A stretch of DNA of 64,000 nt from Micromonospora sp. MW-13 (GCF_003434305.1 NZ_QKKX01000032.1:1-64000); one strand, 5' to 3'; shown: positions 7,639 to 16,254, counted from the first letter of the stretch. A program made the numbers and translations. The notes: generated by a model from the letters alone, not told the origin.

Positions 7639-8706
7639 ATGTCCACTGCCCCGGCCGCCGTCCGCCTCGACGAGCTGTGGTTCACCCGCTGCCCGGTGCC
7701 CACCGCCACCGGGATCGCCGCCGACCGGGGCACCCTCGGCGCCGAGTTCGCCGCCGACGGGATCCGGGTGCGTTCCTACCAGGACGGCCGCGGGAAGGGG
7801 CTCGACGAGCGGCACTTCACCCACGAGCACCGCACCCTGATCCGGGAGGGCGGCAACATCCCGGCGCTGTGGGCCCGCTCGCGCGGCGCGGACACCCGGC
7901 TGATCGGCCTGACCTGGATCGAGGAGCGCCAGGTGATCCTGGTCCGGCCCGGCGACGGTCCCCGCTCCCCCGCCGAGCTGCGCGGCCGGCGGCTCGCGGT
8001 GCCCCGGCACCCGATCGCCGTCGACTTCTGGGCGGCGATGGCGCTGCGCGGATTCGCCGGGATGCTCGGCGTCGCCGGGCTGCGGCTGGCCGACGCGCTC
8101 CCGGTGGACGTGCCGGCGGGCCCGGAGCACCCCGGCCAGTGGGAGGCGGAGCTGGCCGCGCTCGTCCGCGGCGACGTCGACGCCGTGTACGCCAAGGGGG
8201 CCCTCGCCGTCGAGTCGGCGCGCCGGTACGGCGTCGAGGTCGGCATCGAGCTGGACGACGAACCCGACCAGCGGAGCCGGATCAACAACGGCACGCCCCG
8301 GCCGGTCACCGTGGCCGGTTGGCTGCTGGAGCACCGCCCCGACGTGGTCGACCGGTTCCTCGCCGTGCTGGTCGAGGCCGCCGACTGGGCCGCCGTCCAT
8401 CCCACCGACGTCGGCCGGATCCTGTCCGCCGAGACCGGCGCCGGCGCGGCGGGGGTGGCCGGGGCGTACCGCGCCGGTCAGCACCTCGGCCTGCACCTCG
8501 ACCTGTCCGAGCAGCGGCTCGGCCTGCTCGCCGCGCAGGAGCGCTTCCTGCGCACACACGACTTCCTCGCCGCGCCCGTGGACGTGCGCGGCTGGGCCGA
8601 TCCCGAACCGCTGCGACGCGCCCACGAGCTGGTCGCCCGTCGCCGGCAGAACCCCGCACCGACCGGGAGCGCCGCTCCCGCGCCGGCGGACCGCACAGGA
8701 GAATGA
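7639..8706 (+). CDS. DszB-like sulfinate desulfinase
   Basis: A 355-residue protein of the DszB (2'-hydroxybiphenyl-2-sulfinate desulfinase)/SsuA-fold family. DszB cleaves the C-S bond of an aromatic sulfinate to release sulfite, using Cys27, His60 and Arg70. All three can be aligned: Cys18 in FTRCPVPTATG, His59 in RHFTHEH, and Arg69 in LIREGGNIPAL, with the same 10-residue His-Arg spacing and the RxGG motif. There is no signal peptide, so it is cytosolic, unlike transporter binding proteins. It is first in an operon with an ABC importer and an FMNH2 monooxygenase, which fits stepwise desulfurisation of an imported organosulfur compound. The natural substrate is unknown; a non-catalytic binding protein is the alternative. 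Confidence 0.72.
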   Translation: MSTAPAAVRLDELWFTRCPVPTATGIAADRGTLGAEFAADGIRVRSYQDGRGKGLDERHFTHEHRTLIREGGNIPALWARSRGADTRLIGLTWIEERQVILVRPGDGPRSPAELRGRRLAVPRHPIAVDFWAAMALRGFAGMLGVAGLRLADALPVDVPAGPEHPGQWEAELAALVRGDVDAVYAKGALAVESARRYGVEVGIELDDEPDQRSRINNGTPRPVTVAGWLLEHRPDVVDRFLAVLVEAADWAAVHPTDVGRILSAETGAGAAGVAGAYRAGQHLGLHLDLSEQRLGLLAAQERFLRTHDFLAAPVDVRGWADPEPLRRAHELVARRRQNPAPTGSAAPAPADRTGE

Positions 8707-8707
8707 G

Positions 8708-9748
8708 ATGAGCACAGCACCGACACCTCGCCGTACCCGCCCGCGCTTCCTGACCGTCGCCACCGCCGCCGGCCTGGTCGCCGCCCTGGTGGGCGTCGCC
8801 GGTTGCGGCACGTCCGGCGAGCCGGCCGACGCCGCCGGCGGACGCACGATCGAGGTGCGCATCCCCGATCCGGGCAACGCGGGCGTGCTCGCCCTGGGCA
8901 AGAAGGACGGCTCGCTCGACGCGGCGCTGCGCACGGCCGGCGCCCGGGTGGCGTGGACCGGCAGCTCCGGCCCGTTCGCCCCGGCGGCGCAGGCGATCAA
9001 CGCCGACCAGCTCGACGTCGCCCTCGGGTCGATCACCTCGGCCGTCGGCGCGCTCGCCGGCAGCCCCGGCCTCACCCTGTTCGCCGCCGCCCAGCCCGAC
9101 CCGGTCGGCGAGGGCATCCTGGTCAGGGGCGACTCCCCGATCCGCAGCGTGGCCGACCTCGCCGGGCGGAAGGTGGCCGTCAACCAGGGCGGCACCGGCG
9201 AATACCTGCTGCTGCGGGCGCTGGCCACCGCGAACGTGCCCGTCGACCGGGTGGAGCGGGTCTACCTGCGCCCCGACCAGTCCGCGCCGGCGTTCGAGTC
9301 GGGCCAGGTGGACGCCTGGGCGAGCTGGAGCACGTACGTGGTGTCCGCGCTCGCCGGCGGCGCCCGGTTGTTGGTCGACGGCCGCACGCTCGGCTCGGAC
9401 AACGCCACCGTGTGGGCGGTGCGCAGCGCGTTCGCCACCGAGCACCCCGAGGTGGTCCGCGCGCTGTACACGTACCTGCGGGACAAGGGGGCCGCGTACC
9501 GGGCGGACCCGGCGCCGTTCGTGAACGTCTTCACCGCCGCCGGCCCACAGTCCGTCGGCGGCCGGGCCCGGGAGATCACCATCGACTTCGCCCGGCAGAG
9601 TTCGCCGGTCGAGCCGATCGGCGCCGACCTGCTGGCCCGCTTCGACACGGTGGCCCGGTTCTTCGTCGACGCCGGGGTGACCCCGAAGAAGGTGGACGTC
9701 GCCGCCCACGTGCTGGACGTGGCGAAGCTGCCGGCGGGCGGGGCGTGA
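8708..9748 (+). CDS. sulfonate-type ABC transporter substrate-binding lipoprotein
   Basis: A 346-residue extracellular solute-binding lipoprotein of the SsuA/TauA/NMT1 family. A basic N-terminus and hydrophobic stretch end in a lipobox (VGVAGC), so Cys about 35 is lipidated. The mature part shows family features: LAGRKVAVNQGGTGEYLLLRAL and VRSAFATEHPEVVRAL. It starts one base after the desulfinase stop (8706), with AGGAGAATG upstream as ribosome site. It should deliver an organosulfur compound to the permease and ATPase encoded directly downstream. Confidence 0.88.
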   Translation: MSTAPTPRRTRPRFLTVATAAGLVAALVGVAGCGTSGEPADAAGGRTIEVRIPDPGNAGVLALGKKDGSLDAALRTAGARVAWTGSSGPFAPAAQAINADQLDVALGSITSAVGALAGSPGLTLFAAAQPDPVGEGILVRGDSPIRSVADLAGRKVAVNQGGTGEYLLLRALATANVPVDRVERVYLRPDQSAPAFESGQVDAWASWSTYVVSALAGGARLLVDGRTLGSDNATVWAVRSAFATEHPEVVRALYTYLRDKGAAYRADPAPFVNVFTAAGPQSVGGRAREITIDFARQSSPVEPIGADLLARFDTVARFFVDAGVTPKKVDVAAHVLDVAKLPAGGA

Positions 9749-10659
9749 CCGTGACCACGGCACCCACCGCGCCCGGTCGGGCCGGCACCGGCCCAACCGG
9801 CGCCGCCCGGCCCCACCCCACCCGGGCCGACGCCACCGCCGCCGCCCGGGCGGCCGGGCTGGCCGAGCCGCCGGTGCGCCGTCGCCGCGAGCGACCCCGG
9901 TGGGCCGCCACCGCCCTGCGCGCGCTCGGCCCGGTCGCGCTGCTGCTCGCCTGGTACGCGGCCTCGGCGACCGGCCTGCTCAGGCCGTCGCTGCTCGCCT
10001 CCCCCGGTCAGGTGCTGCGGGCGGTCGGCGAGCTGTGGGGCAACGGCCAGCTCCCCGACGCGCTCACCACCTCGCTGACCCGCTCGGCGCTGGGGCTGGC
10101 CTGCGGCCTGGCCGCCGGGCTGGTGCTCGGCGTGACCACCGGACTGACCCGGCTCGGCGACGAGCTGATCGACTCGACCGTGCAGGTGCTGCGCACGGTG
10201 CCGTTCCTCGCCCTGGTGCCGCTGTTCATGGTCTGGTTCGGCATCACCGAGAGCGCCAAGATCATTCTGATCGCCGTCGCCACCACCTTCCCGATGTACG
10301 TCAACGCGTCCAGCGGGGTACGCACCGTGGACCCGAAGACGGTCGAGGCGATGCGGTCGTTCGGGATGGGCCGGTGGCGGCTGGTCCGGGAGGTCGTCCT
10401 CCCCGGCGCCCTGCCCGCGCTGCTCGTCGGCCTGCGGCTGTCGATGACCCTCAGCGTCATCGCGCTGATCGCCGCCGAGGAGATCAACGCCACCGCCGGC
10501 ATCGGGTACCTGATGACCCAGGCGCAGAACTACGCCCGCACCGACATCCTGGCGCTCTGCATCATCATCTACGGCCTGCTGGGGCTCGCCGCCGACGCGG
10601 CGGTGCGCGCCCTGGAGTGGCTGCTGATGCCGTGGCGGCGGGCGGGGCGGACCCGGTGA
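9745..10659 (+). CDS. sulfonate-type ABC transporter permease
   Basis: An inner membrane permease (304 residues) of the SsuC/TauC type with about six TM helices after a Pro/Arg-rich cytosolic N-terminus of roughly 55 residues. The BPD_transp_1 EAA loop is visible as EAMRSFGMGRWRLVREVVLPGALPALLVGLRL. The GTG start at 9745 overlaps the stop of the binding protein; a second GTG at 9751 is an alternative. It pairs with the ATPase, whose GTG overlaps this gene's stop. Confidence 0.9.
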   Translation: MTVTTAPTAPGRAGTGPTGAARPHPTRADATAAARAAGLAEPPVRRRRERPRWAATALRALGPVALLLAWYAASATGLLRPSLLASPGQVLRAVGELWGNGQLPDALTTSLTRSALGLACGLAAGLVLGVTTGLTRLGDELIDSTVQVLRTVPFLALVPLFMVWFGITESAKIILIAVATTFPMYVNASSGVRTVDPKTVEAMRSFGMGRWRLVREVVLPGALPALLVGLRLSMTLSVIALIAAEEINATAGIGYLMTQAQNYARTDILALCIIIYGLLGLAADAAVRALEWLLMPWRRAGRTR

Positions 10660-11441
10660 GCGCCGGCGTGGCCGCACCGGCCGGCGCGGCGACCGGCATC
10701 GGGCCGGCCCCGGCGATCCACGTCCGCGGACTGCGGCGGGTCTTCGGCGACCGGGCCGTCCTCGACGGCCTCGACCTGGACGTGCCCCGGGGCGAGTTCT
10801 TCGCGCTGCTCGGCGCGAGCGGCACCGGCAAGACCACCCTGCTGCGTATCCTCGGCGCGCTGGACCGCCCCGACGCCGGCACCGTGCTGGTGCCTCGGCG
10901 GCGGACCATCGTGTTCCAGGAGCCCCGGCTGGTGCCCAACAAGCGGGTGCTGGCCAACGTCACCGTCGCCATGCCGCGCGGCGGGGCCGCCCGCGCGGTC
11001 GGCCTGCGGGCCCTGGCCGAGGTCGGCCTCGCCGGCCACGCCCGGGCCTGGCCGGCGACGCTGTCCGGGGGCGAGGCGCAGCGGGTGGCGCTGGCCCGGG
11101 CGCTGGTCCGCGAGCCGGAGCTGCTGCTGCTGGACGAGCCCTTCGCCGCCCTCGACGCGCTGACCCGGCTGCGCATGCAGGACCTGGTCGGTGAGCTGTG
11201 CGCCGCGCACCGCCCGGCCGTACTGCTGGTCACCCACGACGTCGACGAGGCGATCCGGCTCGCCGACCGGGTCGCGGTCCTGCGCGGCGGCGTGCTGGTC
11301 CGCGACGAGCGGGTCACCGTGCCCCGCCCCCGCGACGCCGCCGACCCGGCCTTCCGCGCCCTGCGCGACCGGCTCCTCGTCGACCTGGGCGTCCGCCGCC
11401 TTGGCACGGAGACCGACCCGACCGATCCCGAGGAGAACTGA
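10656..11441 (+). CDS. sulfonate-type ABC transporter ATP-binding protein
   Basis: A 261-residue ATPase of the SsuB/TauB type. Walker A is GASGTGKTT, the Q loop is IVFQEPRLVPN, the signature is LSGGEAQRVALARAL, Walker B is LLLLDEPFAALD and the switch is VTHDVDEA. The GTG start at 10656 overlaps the permease stop. It energises uptake of the organosulfur substrate and completes the SsuABC-type importer. Confidence 0.93.
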   Translation: MSAGVAAPAGAATGIGPAPAIHVRGLRRVFGDRAVLDGLDLDVPRGEFFALLGASGTGKTTLLRILGALDRPDAGTVLVPRRRTIVFQEPRLVPNKRVLANVTVAMPRGGAARAVGLRALAEVGLAGHARAWPATLSGGEAQRVALARALVREPELLLLDEPFAALDALTRLRMQDLVGELCAAHRPAVLLVTHDVDEAIRLADRVAVLRGGVLVRDERVTVPRPRDAADPAFRALRDRLLVDLGVRRLGTETDPTDPEEN

Positions 11442-11442
11442 C

Positions 11443-12363
11443 ATGAGCATCACCATCGGAGTGCACCGCAGCAACCCGTCGCTGTACCACCTGTCCCGGC
11501 TCGGCCTGGCCGAGCAGGCGCTCGCGCCGCTGGGCGAGACGGTGGCCTGGCACCGGTACACCGACGGCACGAACACCGCCCGGCTGCTCGCCGACGGCCT
11601 CATCGACCTCGGCGGCACCGGCTCCACACCGCCGCTGACCGGGCAGGCCCAGGGCCACGACATCGTGTACGTCGCGGTGTCCGCCCCGCGCCCCGAGCAC
11701 GGCGCGCTGCTGGTCGCCGCCGACGGTCCGGTCCGGACGGTGGCCGACCTCGCCGGCCGGACCGTGGTGTTCGGGGTCGGGTCGTGGCAGACGCACCTGC
11801 TGGCCAAGGCGCTGCACGACGCCGGACTGTCCTACTCCGACATCGTGGCGCGGCGGCCCACCGACGACCCGACCCCGCCGGCGGAACGCCTGGCGGCCGG
11901 GGAGATCGCCGGCTGGGTCGCCCAGGAGGCCGAGCTGGCCGCGGCCCGGCGCGCCGGGGGCGTACGCGTCCTGGTGGCGACCGGGTCGGTGATCTCCGAC
12001 CGGTCGGTCTTCTTCACCCGGCGGGACCTCGCGCGGCGGCGACCGGAGGTGGTCGCGGCGCTCGTCGGCGCGCTGCAACGGGCCGACGACTGGGTGGCCG
12101 CCCACCTCGACGAGGCCGCCGCCCACGCCGCCGCCGAGCTGGGCGGCGAGGCGGCCGACTGGCACACCGCCCTGGCCGGGCTGCCCTGGCGGTTGGAGAG
12201 CGTCCCCGACGCCTTCGTCGCCGAGCAGCAGGAGGCGGCGGACATCTTCGTCGAGGCGGGGTACCTCGACCGGCCGATCACCGTGGCCGACGCCCGGGTG
12301 CCGGCGCTCGCCCCGCTGGTCGACGCGGCGCTCGCCGCGGTGGCCGCGGCGGGTGCGCGATGA
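11443..12363 (+). CDS. SsuA-fold protein without signal peptide
   Basis: A 306-residue protein with the sulfonate/taurine binding-protein fold (DGLIDLGGTGSTPPLTGQAQGHDIVYVAVSA; DLAGRTVVFGVGSWQTHLLAKAL; FTRRDLARRRPEVVAAL). It starts directly with the first beta strand (MSITIGVHRSNPSLYHL). There is no signal peptide or lipobox, so it should be cytosolic. It contains no cysteine, so it cannot use DszB chemistry. It lies between the ATPase (1-bp gap) and the monooxygenase (ATGA overlap). Possible roles are substrate delivery to the monooxygenase, a sensor, or an enzyme of unknown chemistry. Confidence 0.75.
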   Translation: MSITIGVHRSNPSLYHLSRLGLAEQALAPLGETVAWHRYTDGTNTARLLADGLIDLGGTGSTPPLTGQAQGHDIVYVAVSAPRPEHGALLVAADGPVRTVADLAGRTVVFGVGSWQTHLLAKALHDAGLSYSDIVARRPTDDPTPPAERLAAGEIAGWVAQEAELAAARRAGGVRVLVATGSVISDRSVFFTRRDLARRRPEVVAALVGALQRADDWVAAHLDEAAAHAAAELGGEAADWHTALAGLPWRLESVPDAFVAEQQEAADIFVEAGYLDRPITVADARVPALAPLVDAALAAVAAAGAR

Positions 12364-13451
12364 GCGGCGCGGGCACCGAGGTCCTGTGGTACGTCATCCC
12401 CCGGGAGGGCCGTTACCCGTGGGAGCCGGCCGGGCGGCGGCCGGTCGACCTGGGCTACCTGCAACACCTGGCCGCGGCCGTGGACCGGCTCGGCTACACC
12501 GGGGCGCTGCTGGCCACCGACCAGTACGACGTGTGGCCACTGGGCAGCGCCCTGGCGGCGGCGACCAGCCCGGCCTTCAAGCCGCTGCTGGCGGTGCACC
12601 CCGGGCTGATCTCCCCGACCCTGCTGGCGAAGTCCGCGCTCACCTTCGACCACCTGTTCGGCCCGCGCCTGCGGTTCAACGTGGTCAACGGCTCCACCGA
12701 CACGCTGCGCCGCTACGGCCTGCACCTGGAGCACGACGAGCGCTACCGGCTCAGCGCCGAGTACTGGCAGGTCGTCCGGCGGCTCACCGCCGGGGAGGTC
12801 TTCGACCACAAGGGCGAGTTCTACGACCTGCCGGGCGCCGGCGCGGACCTGCGGGACCTGCCGCCGGTGCAGAAGGGTGGCATCCCGCTGTGGTTCGGCG
12901 GCTCGTCGCCGGCCGGCATCGAGCTGGCCGCCGAGCACGTGGACGTGTACCTGACCTGGGGCGAGTCGCCCGCCCAGCTCGCCGAGAAGCTGGGCCGGGT
13001 CCGCGAGCGGGCCTTCGCGCACGGGCGCACCCTGCGGCTGGGGCTGCGGCTGCACCTGATCGTCCGGGACACCGAGGACGAGGCGTGGGCCGCCGCCGAC
13101 CACCTGCTCGACGTCACCAGCCGCGAGACGTACGCCCGGCAGCTCGCCGCGCACGGCGACGACGACGGGGTGGGCTGGCAGCGGCAGTTCCGCCAGCACG
13201 GCGGGCGGGTGCCGGCGAAGGCCCGGGAGCTGGAGACGTACCCCAACCTGTGGCCGGGAATGGGGCTGTTCCGGCCCGGCCCGGGCACCGCCGTGGTGGG
13301 CAGCACCCGGCAGGTGGTCGAGCGGCTGGAGGAGTTCCGGTCCCTCGGCGTGGACACCTTCATCCTCTCCGGCAACCCGCTGCTGGAGGAGGCGTACCGG
13401 GTGGCGGAGACCGTGCTGCCCGCGCTGGGGATCCGACCTGACCGGTCGTGA
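12360..13451 (+). CDS. FMNH2-dependent LLM-class monooxygenase (SsuD/DszA-like)
   Basis: A 363-residue bacterial luciferase-like monooxygenase. Visible family elements are the N-terminal LWYVIPREGRYPWEP, GLISPTLLAKSALTFDHLFGPRLRFNVVNGS, and GGSSPAGIELAAEHVDVYLTWGES. Enzymes of this class use FMNH2 and O2 to cleave C-S bonds of alkanesulfonates (SsuD, 381 residues in E. coli) or sulfones (DszA). The ATG at 12360 overlaps the previous stop. The reduced flavin would come from the convergent reductase at 13580-14116. A DszB-like enzyme in the same operon makes sulfone/sulfinate chemistry as likely as simple alkanesulfonates. Confidence 0.9.
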   Translation: MSGAGTEVLWYVIPREGRYPWEPAGRRPVDLGYLQHLAAAVDRLGYTGALLATDQYDVWPLGSALAAATSPAFKPLLAVHPGLISPTLLAKSALTFDHLFGPRLRFNVVNGSTDTLRRYGLHLEHDERYRLSAEYWQVVRRLTAGEVFDHKGEFYDLPGAGADLRDLPPVQKGGIPLWFGGSSPAGIELAAEHVDVYLTWGESPAQLAEKLGRVRERAFAHGRTLRLGLRLHLIVRDTEDEAWAAADHLLDVTSRETYARQLAAHGDDDGVGWQRQFRQHGGRVPAKARELETYPNLWPGMGLFRPGPGTAVVGSTRQVVERLEEFRSLGVDTFILSGNPLLEEAYRVAETVLPALGIRPDRS

Positions 13452-13579
13452 ACCGGGGCGGCGCCGCCCGGCCGGCGGCCACCCCGGCGACCGGGCGGCG
13501 GCAGAGCCGGACAGGGGTGCCGGTCAGCCCGGCCCGGACCCCGATCACCGGGCGGCGTCGGACCGCAACCGCAGCCGAC

Positions 13580-14116
13580 TCAGGCCACGATGGCCCGGTC
13601 GGCCGCCGGGTCCAGGCCGGCGTAGCCGCCCCGGTGGTACAGCAGCGGCGTGCCCACGTCGGCGTGCCGCAGCAGCTCGGGCTCGGCGAGCACGATCGCG
13701 TGGTCACCGACGGTCACCCGGTCCACCACCCGGCAGAGCAGCCACGCCAGGACGCCGTCGAGGATCGGCACCGTCTGCGGCCCCGGACGCCACCGCGTCG
13801 GCTCGGCGAACCGGTCGACGCCGCTCGTGGCGAACGTCCGGGCCAACTCCCGCTGGTGGTGGGCGAGCAGGTGCACGGCGACGTGACGGGACCGGGACAC
13901 CGTGGGCCAGCTCGACGAGGCGAGGCTGAGGCAGAACGACACGATCGGCGGCTCCAGTGACACCGAGGTGAACGACGTCGCGGTGAAGCCGACCGGCGGG
14001 GAGCCCGGAGCCGTCACCACGGTCACGGTGCTGGCCTGGTGACGCAGGATCGCGCGCAGCGAGGCGCTGTCCGCGTCGCCGGGCGGCTCCGGTTGCGCAG
14101 GGGTGGACGGGGGCAT
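13580..14116 (-). CDS. FMN reductase component of a two-component monooxygenase
   Basis: A flavin reductase domain protein of 178 residues (DIM6/NTAB, HpaC/DszD-like fold): HQASTVTVVTAPGSPPVGFTATSFTSVSLEPPIVSF, FAEPTRWRPGPQTVPILDGVLAWLLCRV, and a C-terminal YHRGGY. It reduces FMN with NAD(P)H and supplies FMNH2 to the monooxygenase encoded convergently. A very strong GGAGGAGC ribosome site precedes the ATG. A CCTAC-N7-ATAGG inverted repeat 290 bp upstream matches that of the sulfur operon, suggesting co-regulation. Confidence 0.88.
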   Translation of the reverse strand: MPPSTPAQPEPPGDADSASLRAILRHQASTVTVVTAPGSPPVGFTATSFTSVSLEPPIVSFCLSLASSSWPTVSRSRHVAVHLLAHHQRELARTFATSGVDRFAEPTRWRPGPQTVPILDGVLAWLLCRVVDRVTVGDHAIVLAEPELLRHADVGTPLLYHRGGYAGLDPAADRAIVA

Positions 14117-14198
14117 GTGCTCCTCCCGGGTGGTCGCTCTCTCGGGACGGTACCGGCGGTCGCCGGGCGGCGCCGACCGGGGCTCGGCGGGGGTCGGC

Positions 14199-14291
14199 TC
14201 ACCCGAGGCCGGGGCGCCCGGCGGGCGATACGGCGATCGGAAGGCGGTTCCGCGCGGGCGGCAGCGGGCGGACGACGAGGTCGACGGTCAT
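14199..14291 (-). CDS. possible 30-codon upstream ORF of the flavin reductase
   Basis: This short ORF (MTVDLVVRPLPPARN at its start) has a GGGAG ribosome site 7 nt before ATG and sits in the long leader of the reductase gene. It lacks the Cys-Arg ending of sulfur leader peptides. Codon third positions are GC-rich, but so is this whole region, so it may be chance. Confidence 0.25.
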   Translation of the reverse strand: MTVDLVVRPLPPARNRLPIAVSPAGRPGLG

Positions 14292-14405
14292 CGCGGACTC
14301 CCAGTTTCAGACGGTGGAGCACGGGACGGCCCGCCCGGGGACGCGGGTCGGGCGCGCGGCCCCGATGTACCCGACGCTAGCCCACCGCACCCCTTACCCG
14401 CAATC

Positions 14406-14422
14406 CCTACCTGAAATATAGG
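14406..14422 (-). promoter_or_regulatory. candidate operator of the flavin reductase (CCTAC-N7-ATAGG)
   Basis: CCTAC (14406-14410), seven bases, ATAGG (14418-14422), extending to CCCTAC/ATAGGG. Half-sites and spacing equal those before the sulfur operon at 7332-7348. It is an AT-rich island in very GC-rich DNA upstream of the reductase. Confidence 0.45.
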
Positions 14423-14429
14423 GAATGGC

Positions 14430-14797
14430 TCGACCCCACCACCTCGGAGCAGCCCCGGCACCGGTCGGGCCGGGGCAGGCCGGCCGACCCCGGTCGGTGC
14501 GCCGACACGACCCGGACCGGACCGACCCCGGGTGGCCGGATGGGCGTACGGCGCGGCGGGCCGGCGTCGAGTGGCGCCACGCGACGACCGGCCGCTCCAC
14601 ATGACTCCTGGCGGACGCGTGGAACGCCGCGCCGTCCGGGCCGGACAACGCGGCCTCGCCGGAGGGGTGCGGCGGTCCGCACGGTGATCACGAAGGCCGC
14701 GCCCCGGGCGGGGTGCCGTCGTCCGTTGGCGGCAGCCTGGGTGGGCGATACCGGGGACACAACCGGGTGCTGCTTCGGTGTGAACTCTCGGCGAGGC
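14430..14797. other. intergenic stretch without convincing gene
   Basis: Between the reductase promoter region and the first XRE cassette. Open frames here are Arg/Pro-rich, lack ribosome sites and match no family I recognise. I see no RNA gene. Confidence 0.5.
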
Positions 14798-14821
14798 GGT
14801 CGGATCGGGTGTCGTCCGAGG

Positions 14822-15061
14822 TCATCCGGCCTTCTGAGGGTCGTCGCGGTCGGGTGTGGTCGGCTGGGTTGCGGTACTCCGCTGCTGTGGGTCGTCGGCC
14901 GCGTGAAGGACGTTGCGGGCGGCGGTCGCCACCGGGCAGTCCGGTGTCCGGCAGATCGGGCAGCGGCCGTCGGGCCCGTTCCCGTGGTCGCGGAGGATCG
15001 CTCGGGCGGTGAGGATCAGCCGGTTGCGGATCTGCGCCAGGGACAGGAACGGTGCGGTCAT
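14822..15061 (-). CDS. small Cys-rich protein of the XRE cassette (copy 1)
   Basis: A 79-residue protein beginning MTAPFLSLAQIRNRLILTAR, with a central GRCPICRTPDCPVATAARNVL. The C-x2-C-x4-C pattern, with a His a few residues before, could bind zinc. The C-terminal third is polar and probably disordered. The paralogue at 25952-26191 keeps the Cys motif and the first 20 residues almost unchanged. Its ATG overlaps the stop of the XRE regulator, so the two are made together. I do not recognise the family; a partner or effector of the regulator is likely from the arrangement. Confidence 0.7.
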   Translation of the reverse strand: MTAPFLSLAQIRNRLILTARAILRDHGNGPDGRCPICRTPDCPVATAARNVLHAADDPQQRSTATQPTTPDRDDPQKAG

Positions 15062-16254
15062 CGGGTGAGGCCGATCGCCGTCGCCAGGTGCGCCACACCG
15101 GCCGGCACCGGGCCGCCCCGGGCCACCTCGGCGATCACCATACGCGCCAACGGCCGCAACCGGACCTCGGCCGGCGCGATGCGGTCCGCCTCAGTCAGGA
15201 CCCGGCCCGCCCCCAGCAGGTCACCGACCTGGAGGTACGCCCGCGCGGCGTCGACCAGGTGCGCCGCCCGGTGCTCGACCGACAGCCGCCGCCACCCGTC
15301 CATCCTGACGGCCTCCTCGTGCCGGGCGACCGCCTCCCCGCCGTCGCCGAGCCCGACCGCCGCCGCCACCCGCGCCACCTGCACCGCTGCCGGCCCGAAC
15401 CCGCTGCGGTGCCGGTCCTGGCCGCCGTCGACCCGCTCGGCGACCTCGGCGGCCCGACCGATCCACTCCGCCACGCTGTGCGCGTCACCACAGGAGGCGG
15501 CGGCAAGAGCCGCCTCGACCCACAGCATCCCGCACAGGGACAGATCCTCCTGTGAGGCGTCGTAACCCACCACCCGGGCGATCCGGTGCGCGGCGGCGAC
15601 AGTGGCCGCCATCGCCAGCCGACCCCGCCCCGCCCCGCGCAACGCCTGCCCGAGCGGCACCGCCGCCACCGCCGCCCACACCGGATCACCGGCGGCCAAC
15701 GTCACCGCCCGGTCGGCCGCCAGCCACGCCACGTCCGGCTCGCCCAGCTTCACCAACACCGACGCCGTGACCCGGTACACCCGCACCAACAGACCCGCCA
15801 CCTCGTCCCCGGCGGCGGCGTGTGCGGATCGGGCGTCGCCGAGCAGATCGGGCACCAGCCGCACCAACTGCGGATAACACGCGTGCTGGTACGCCAACCA
15901 CGCGTGCTCCACCCGCCGGCCCAACTCACCCACCGGCACCACCGGCCGCCAGCCCCGCCCGGCCGGGGACAAGTCGTAGCAGGCGAGCGCCGCCCACACG
16001 CCGTCCACGCCCTCGACGCCGGTGCTCGTCGCCGGCCGCGCGTCCCTACCCAGCAGGGCCGCCGTATCCACACCCAGCACCTCGGCGAGATCCTGAATGA
16101 CCGAGAACCTGTCCAGCGCACGCACGCCGCGTTCGACCTTGTCCACCCAACTCTTGGACTTGCCCAACCGGTCGGCGAGCATCTGCTGCGTCATCCGCCG
16201 CCGCGCCCGCCACTGCGCCACCCGCCGACCTATCGGCAGCTCACCGCTGTCCAC
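15058..16254 (-). CDS. XRE-family regulator with TPR-like C-terminus (cassette copy 1)
   Basis: A 398-residue regulator with an N-terminal helix-turn-helix at about residues 7-62 (IGRRVAQWRARRRMTQQMLADRLGKSKSWVDKVERGVRALDRFSVIQDLAEVL). About 300 Ala/Arg-rich helical residues follow, resembling tetratricopeptide repeats. The GTG start at 16254 lies inside the 3' end of the upstream 56-residue gene (14-bp overlap). It has a close paralogue at 26194-27393. The ligand and targets are unknown; an inverted repeat in its own leader (16430-16473) is a possible autoregulatory site. Confidence 0.85.
   Translation of the reverse strand: MDSGELPIGRRVAQWRARRRMTQQMLADRLGKSKSWVDKVERGVRALDRFSVIQDLAEVLGVDTAALLGRDARPATSTGVEGVDGVWAALACYDLSPAGRGWRPVVPVGELGRRVEHAWLAYQHACYPQLVRLVPDLLGDARSAHAAAGDEVAGLLVRVYRVTASVLVKLGEPDVAWLAADRAVTLAAGDPVWAAVAAVPLGQALRGAGRGRLAMAATVAAAHRIARVVGYDASQEDLSLCGMLWVEAALAAASCGDAHSVAEWIGRAAEVAERVDGGQDRHRSGFGPAAVQVARVAAAVGLGDGGEAVARHEEAVRMDGWRRLSVEHRAAHLVDAARAYLQVGDLLGAGRVLTEADRIAPAEVRLRPLARMVIAEVARGGPVPAGVAHLATAIGLTR

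Noticed and set aside
13456..13469. 14-bp perfect palindrome GGGCGGCGCCGCCC between the convergent monooxygenase and reductase genes
   Set aside because: No loop and a composition expected by chance in this DNA; not convincing as a terminator.
14407..14760. 117-codon minus-strand frame upstream of the flavin reductase
   Set aside because: Arg/Pro-rich, overlaps the operator-like repeat, no ribosome site or family.
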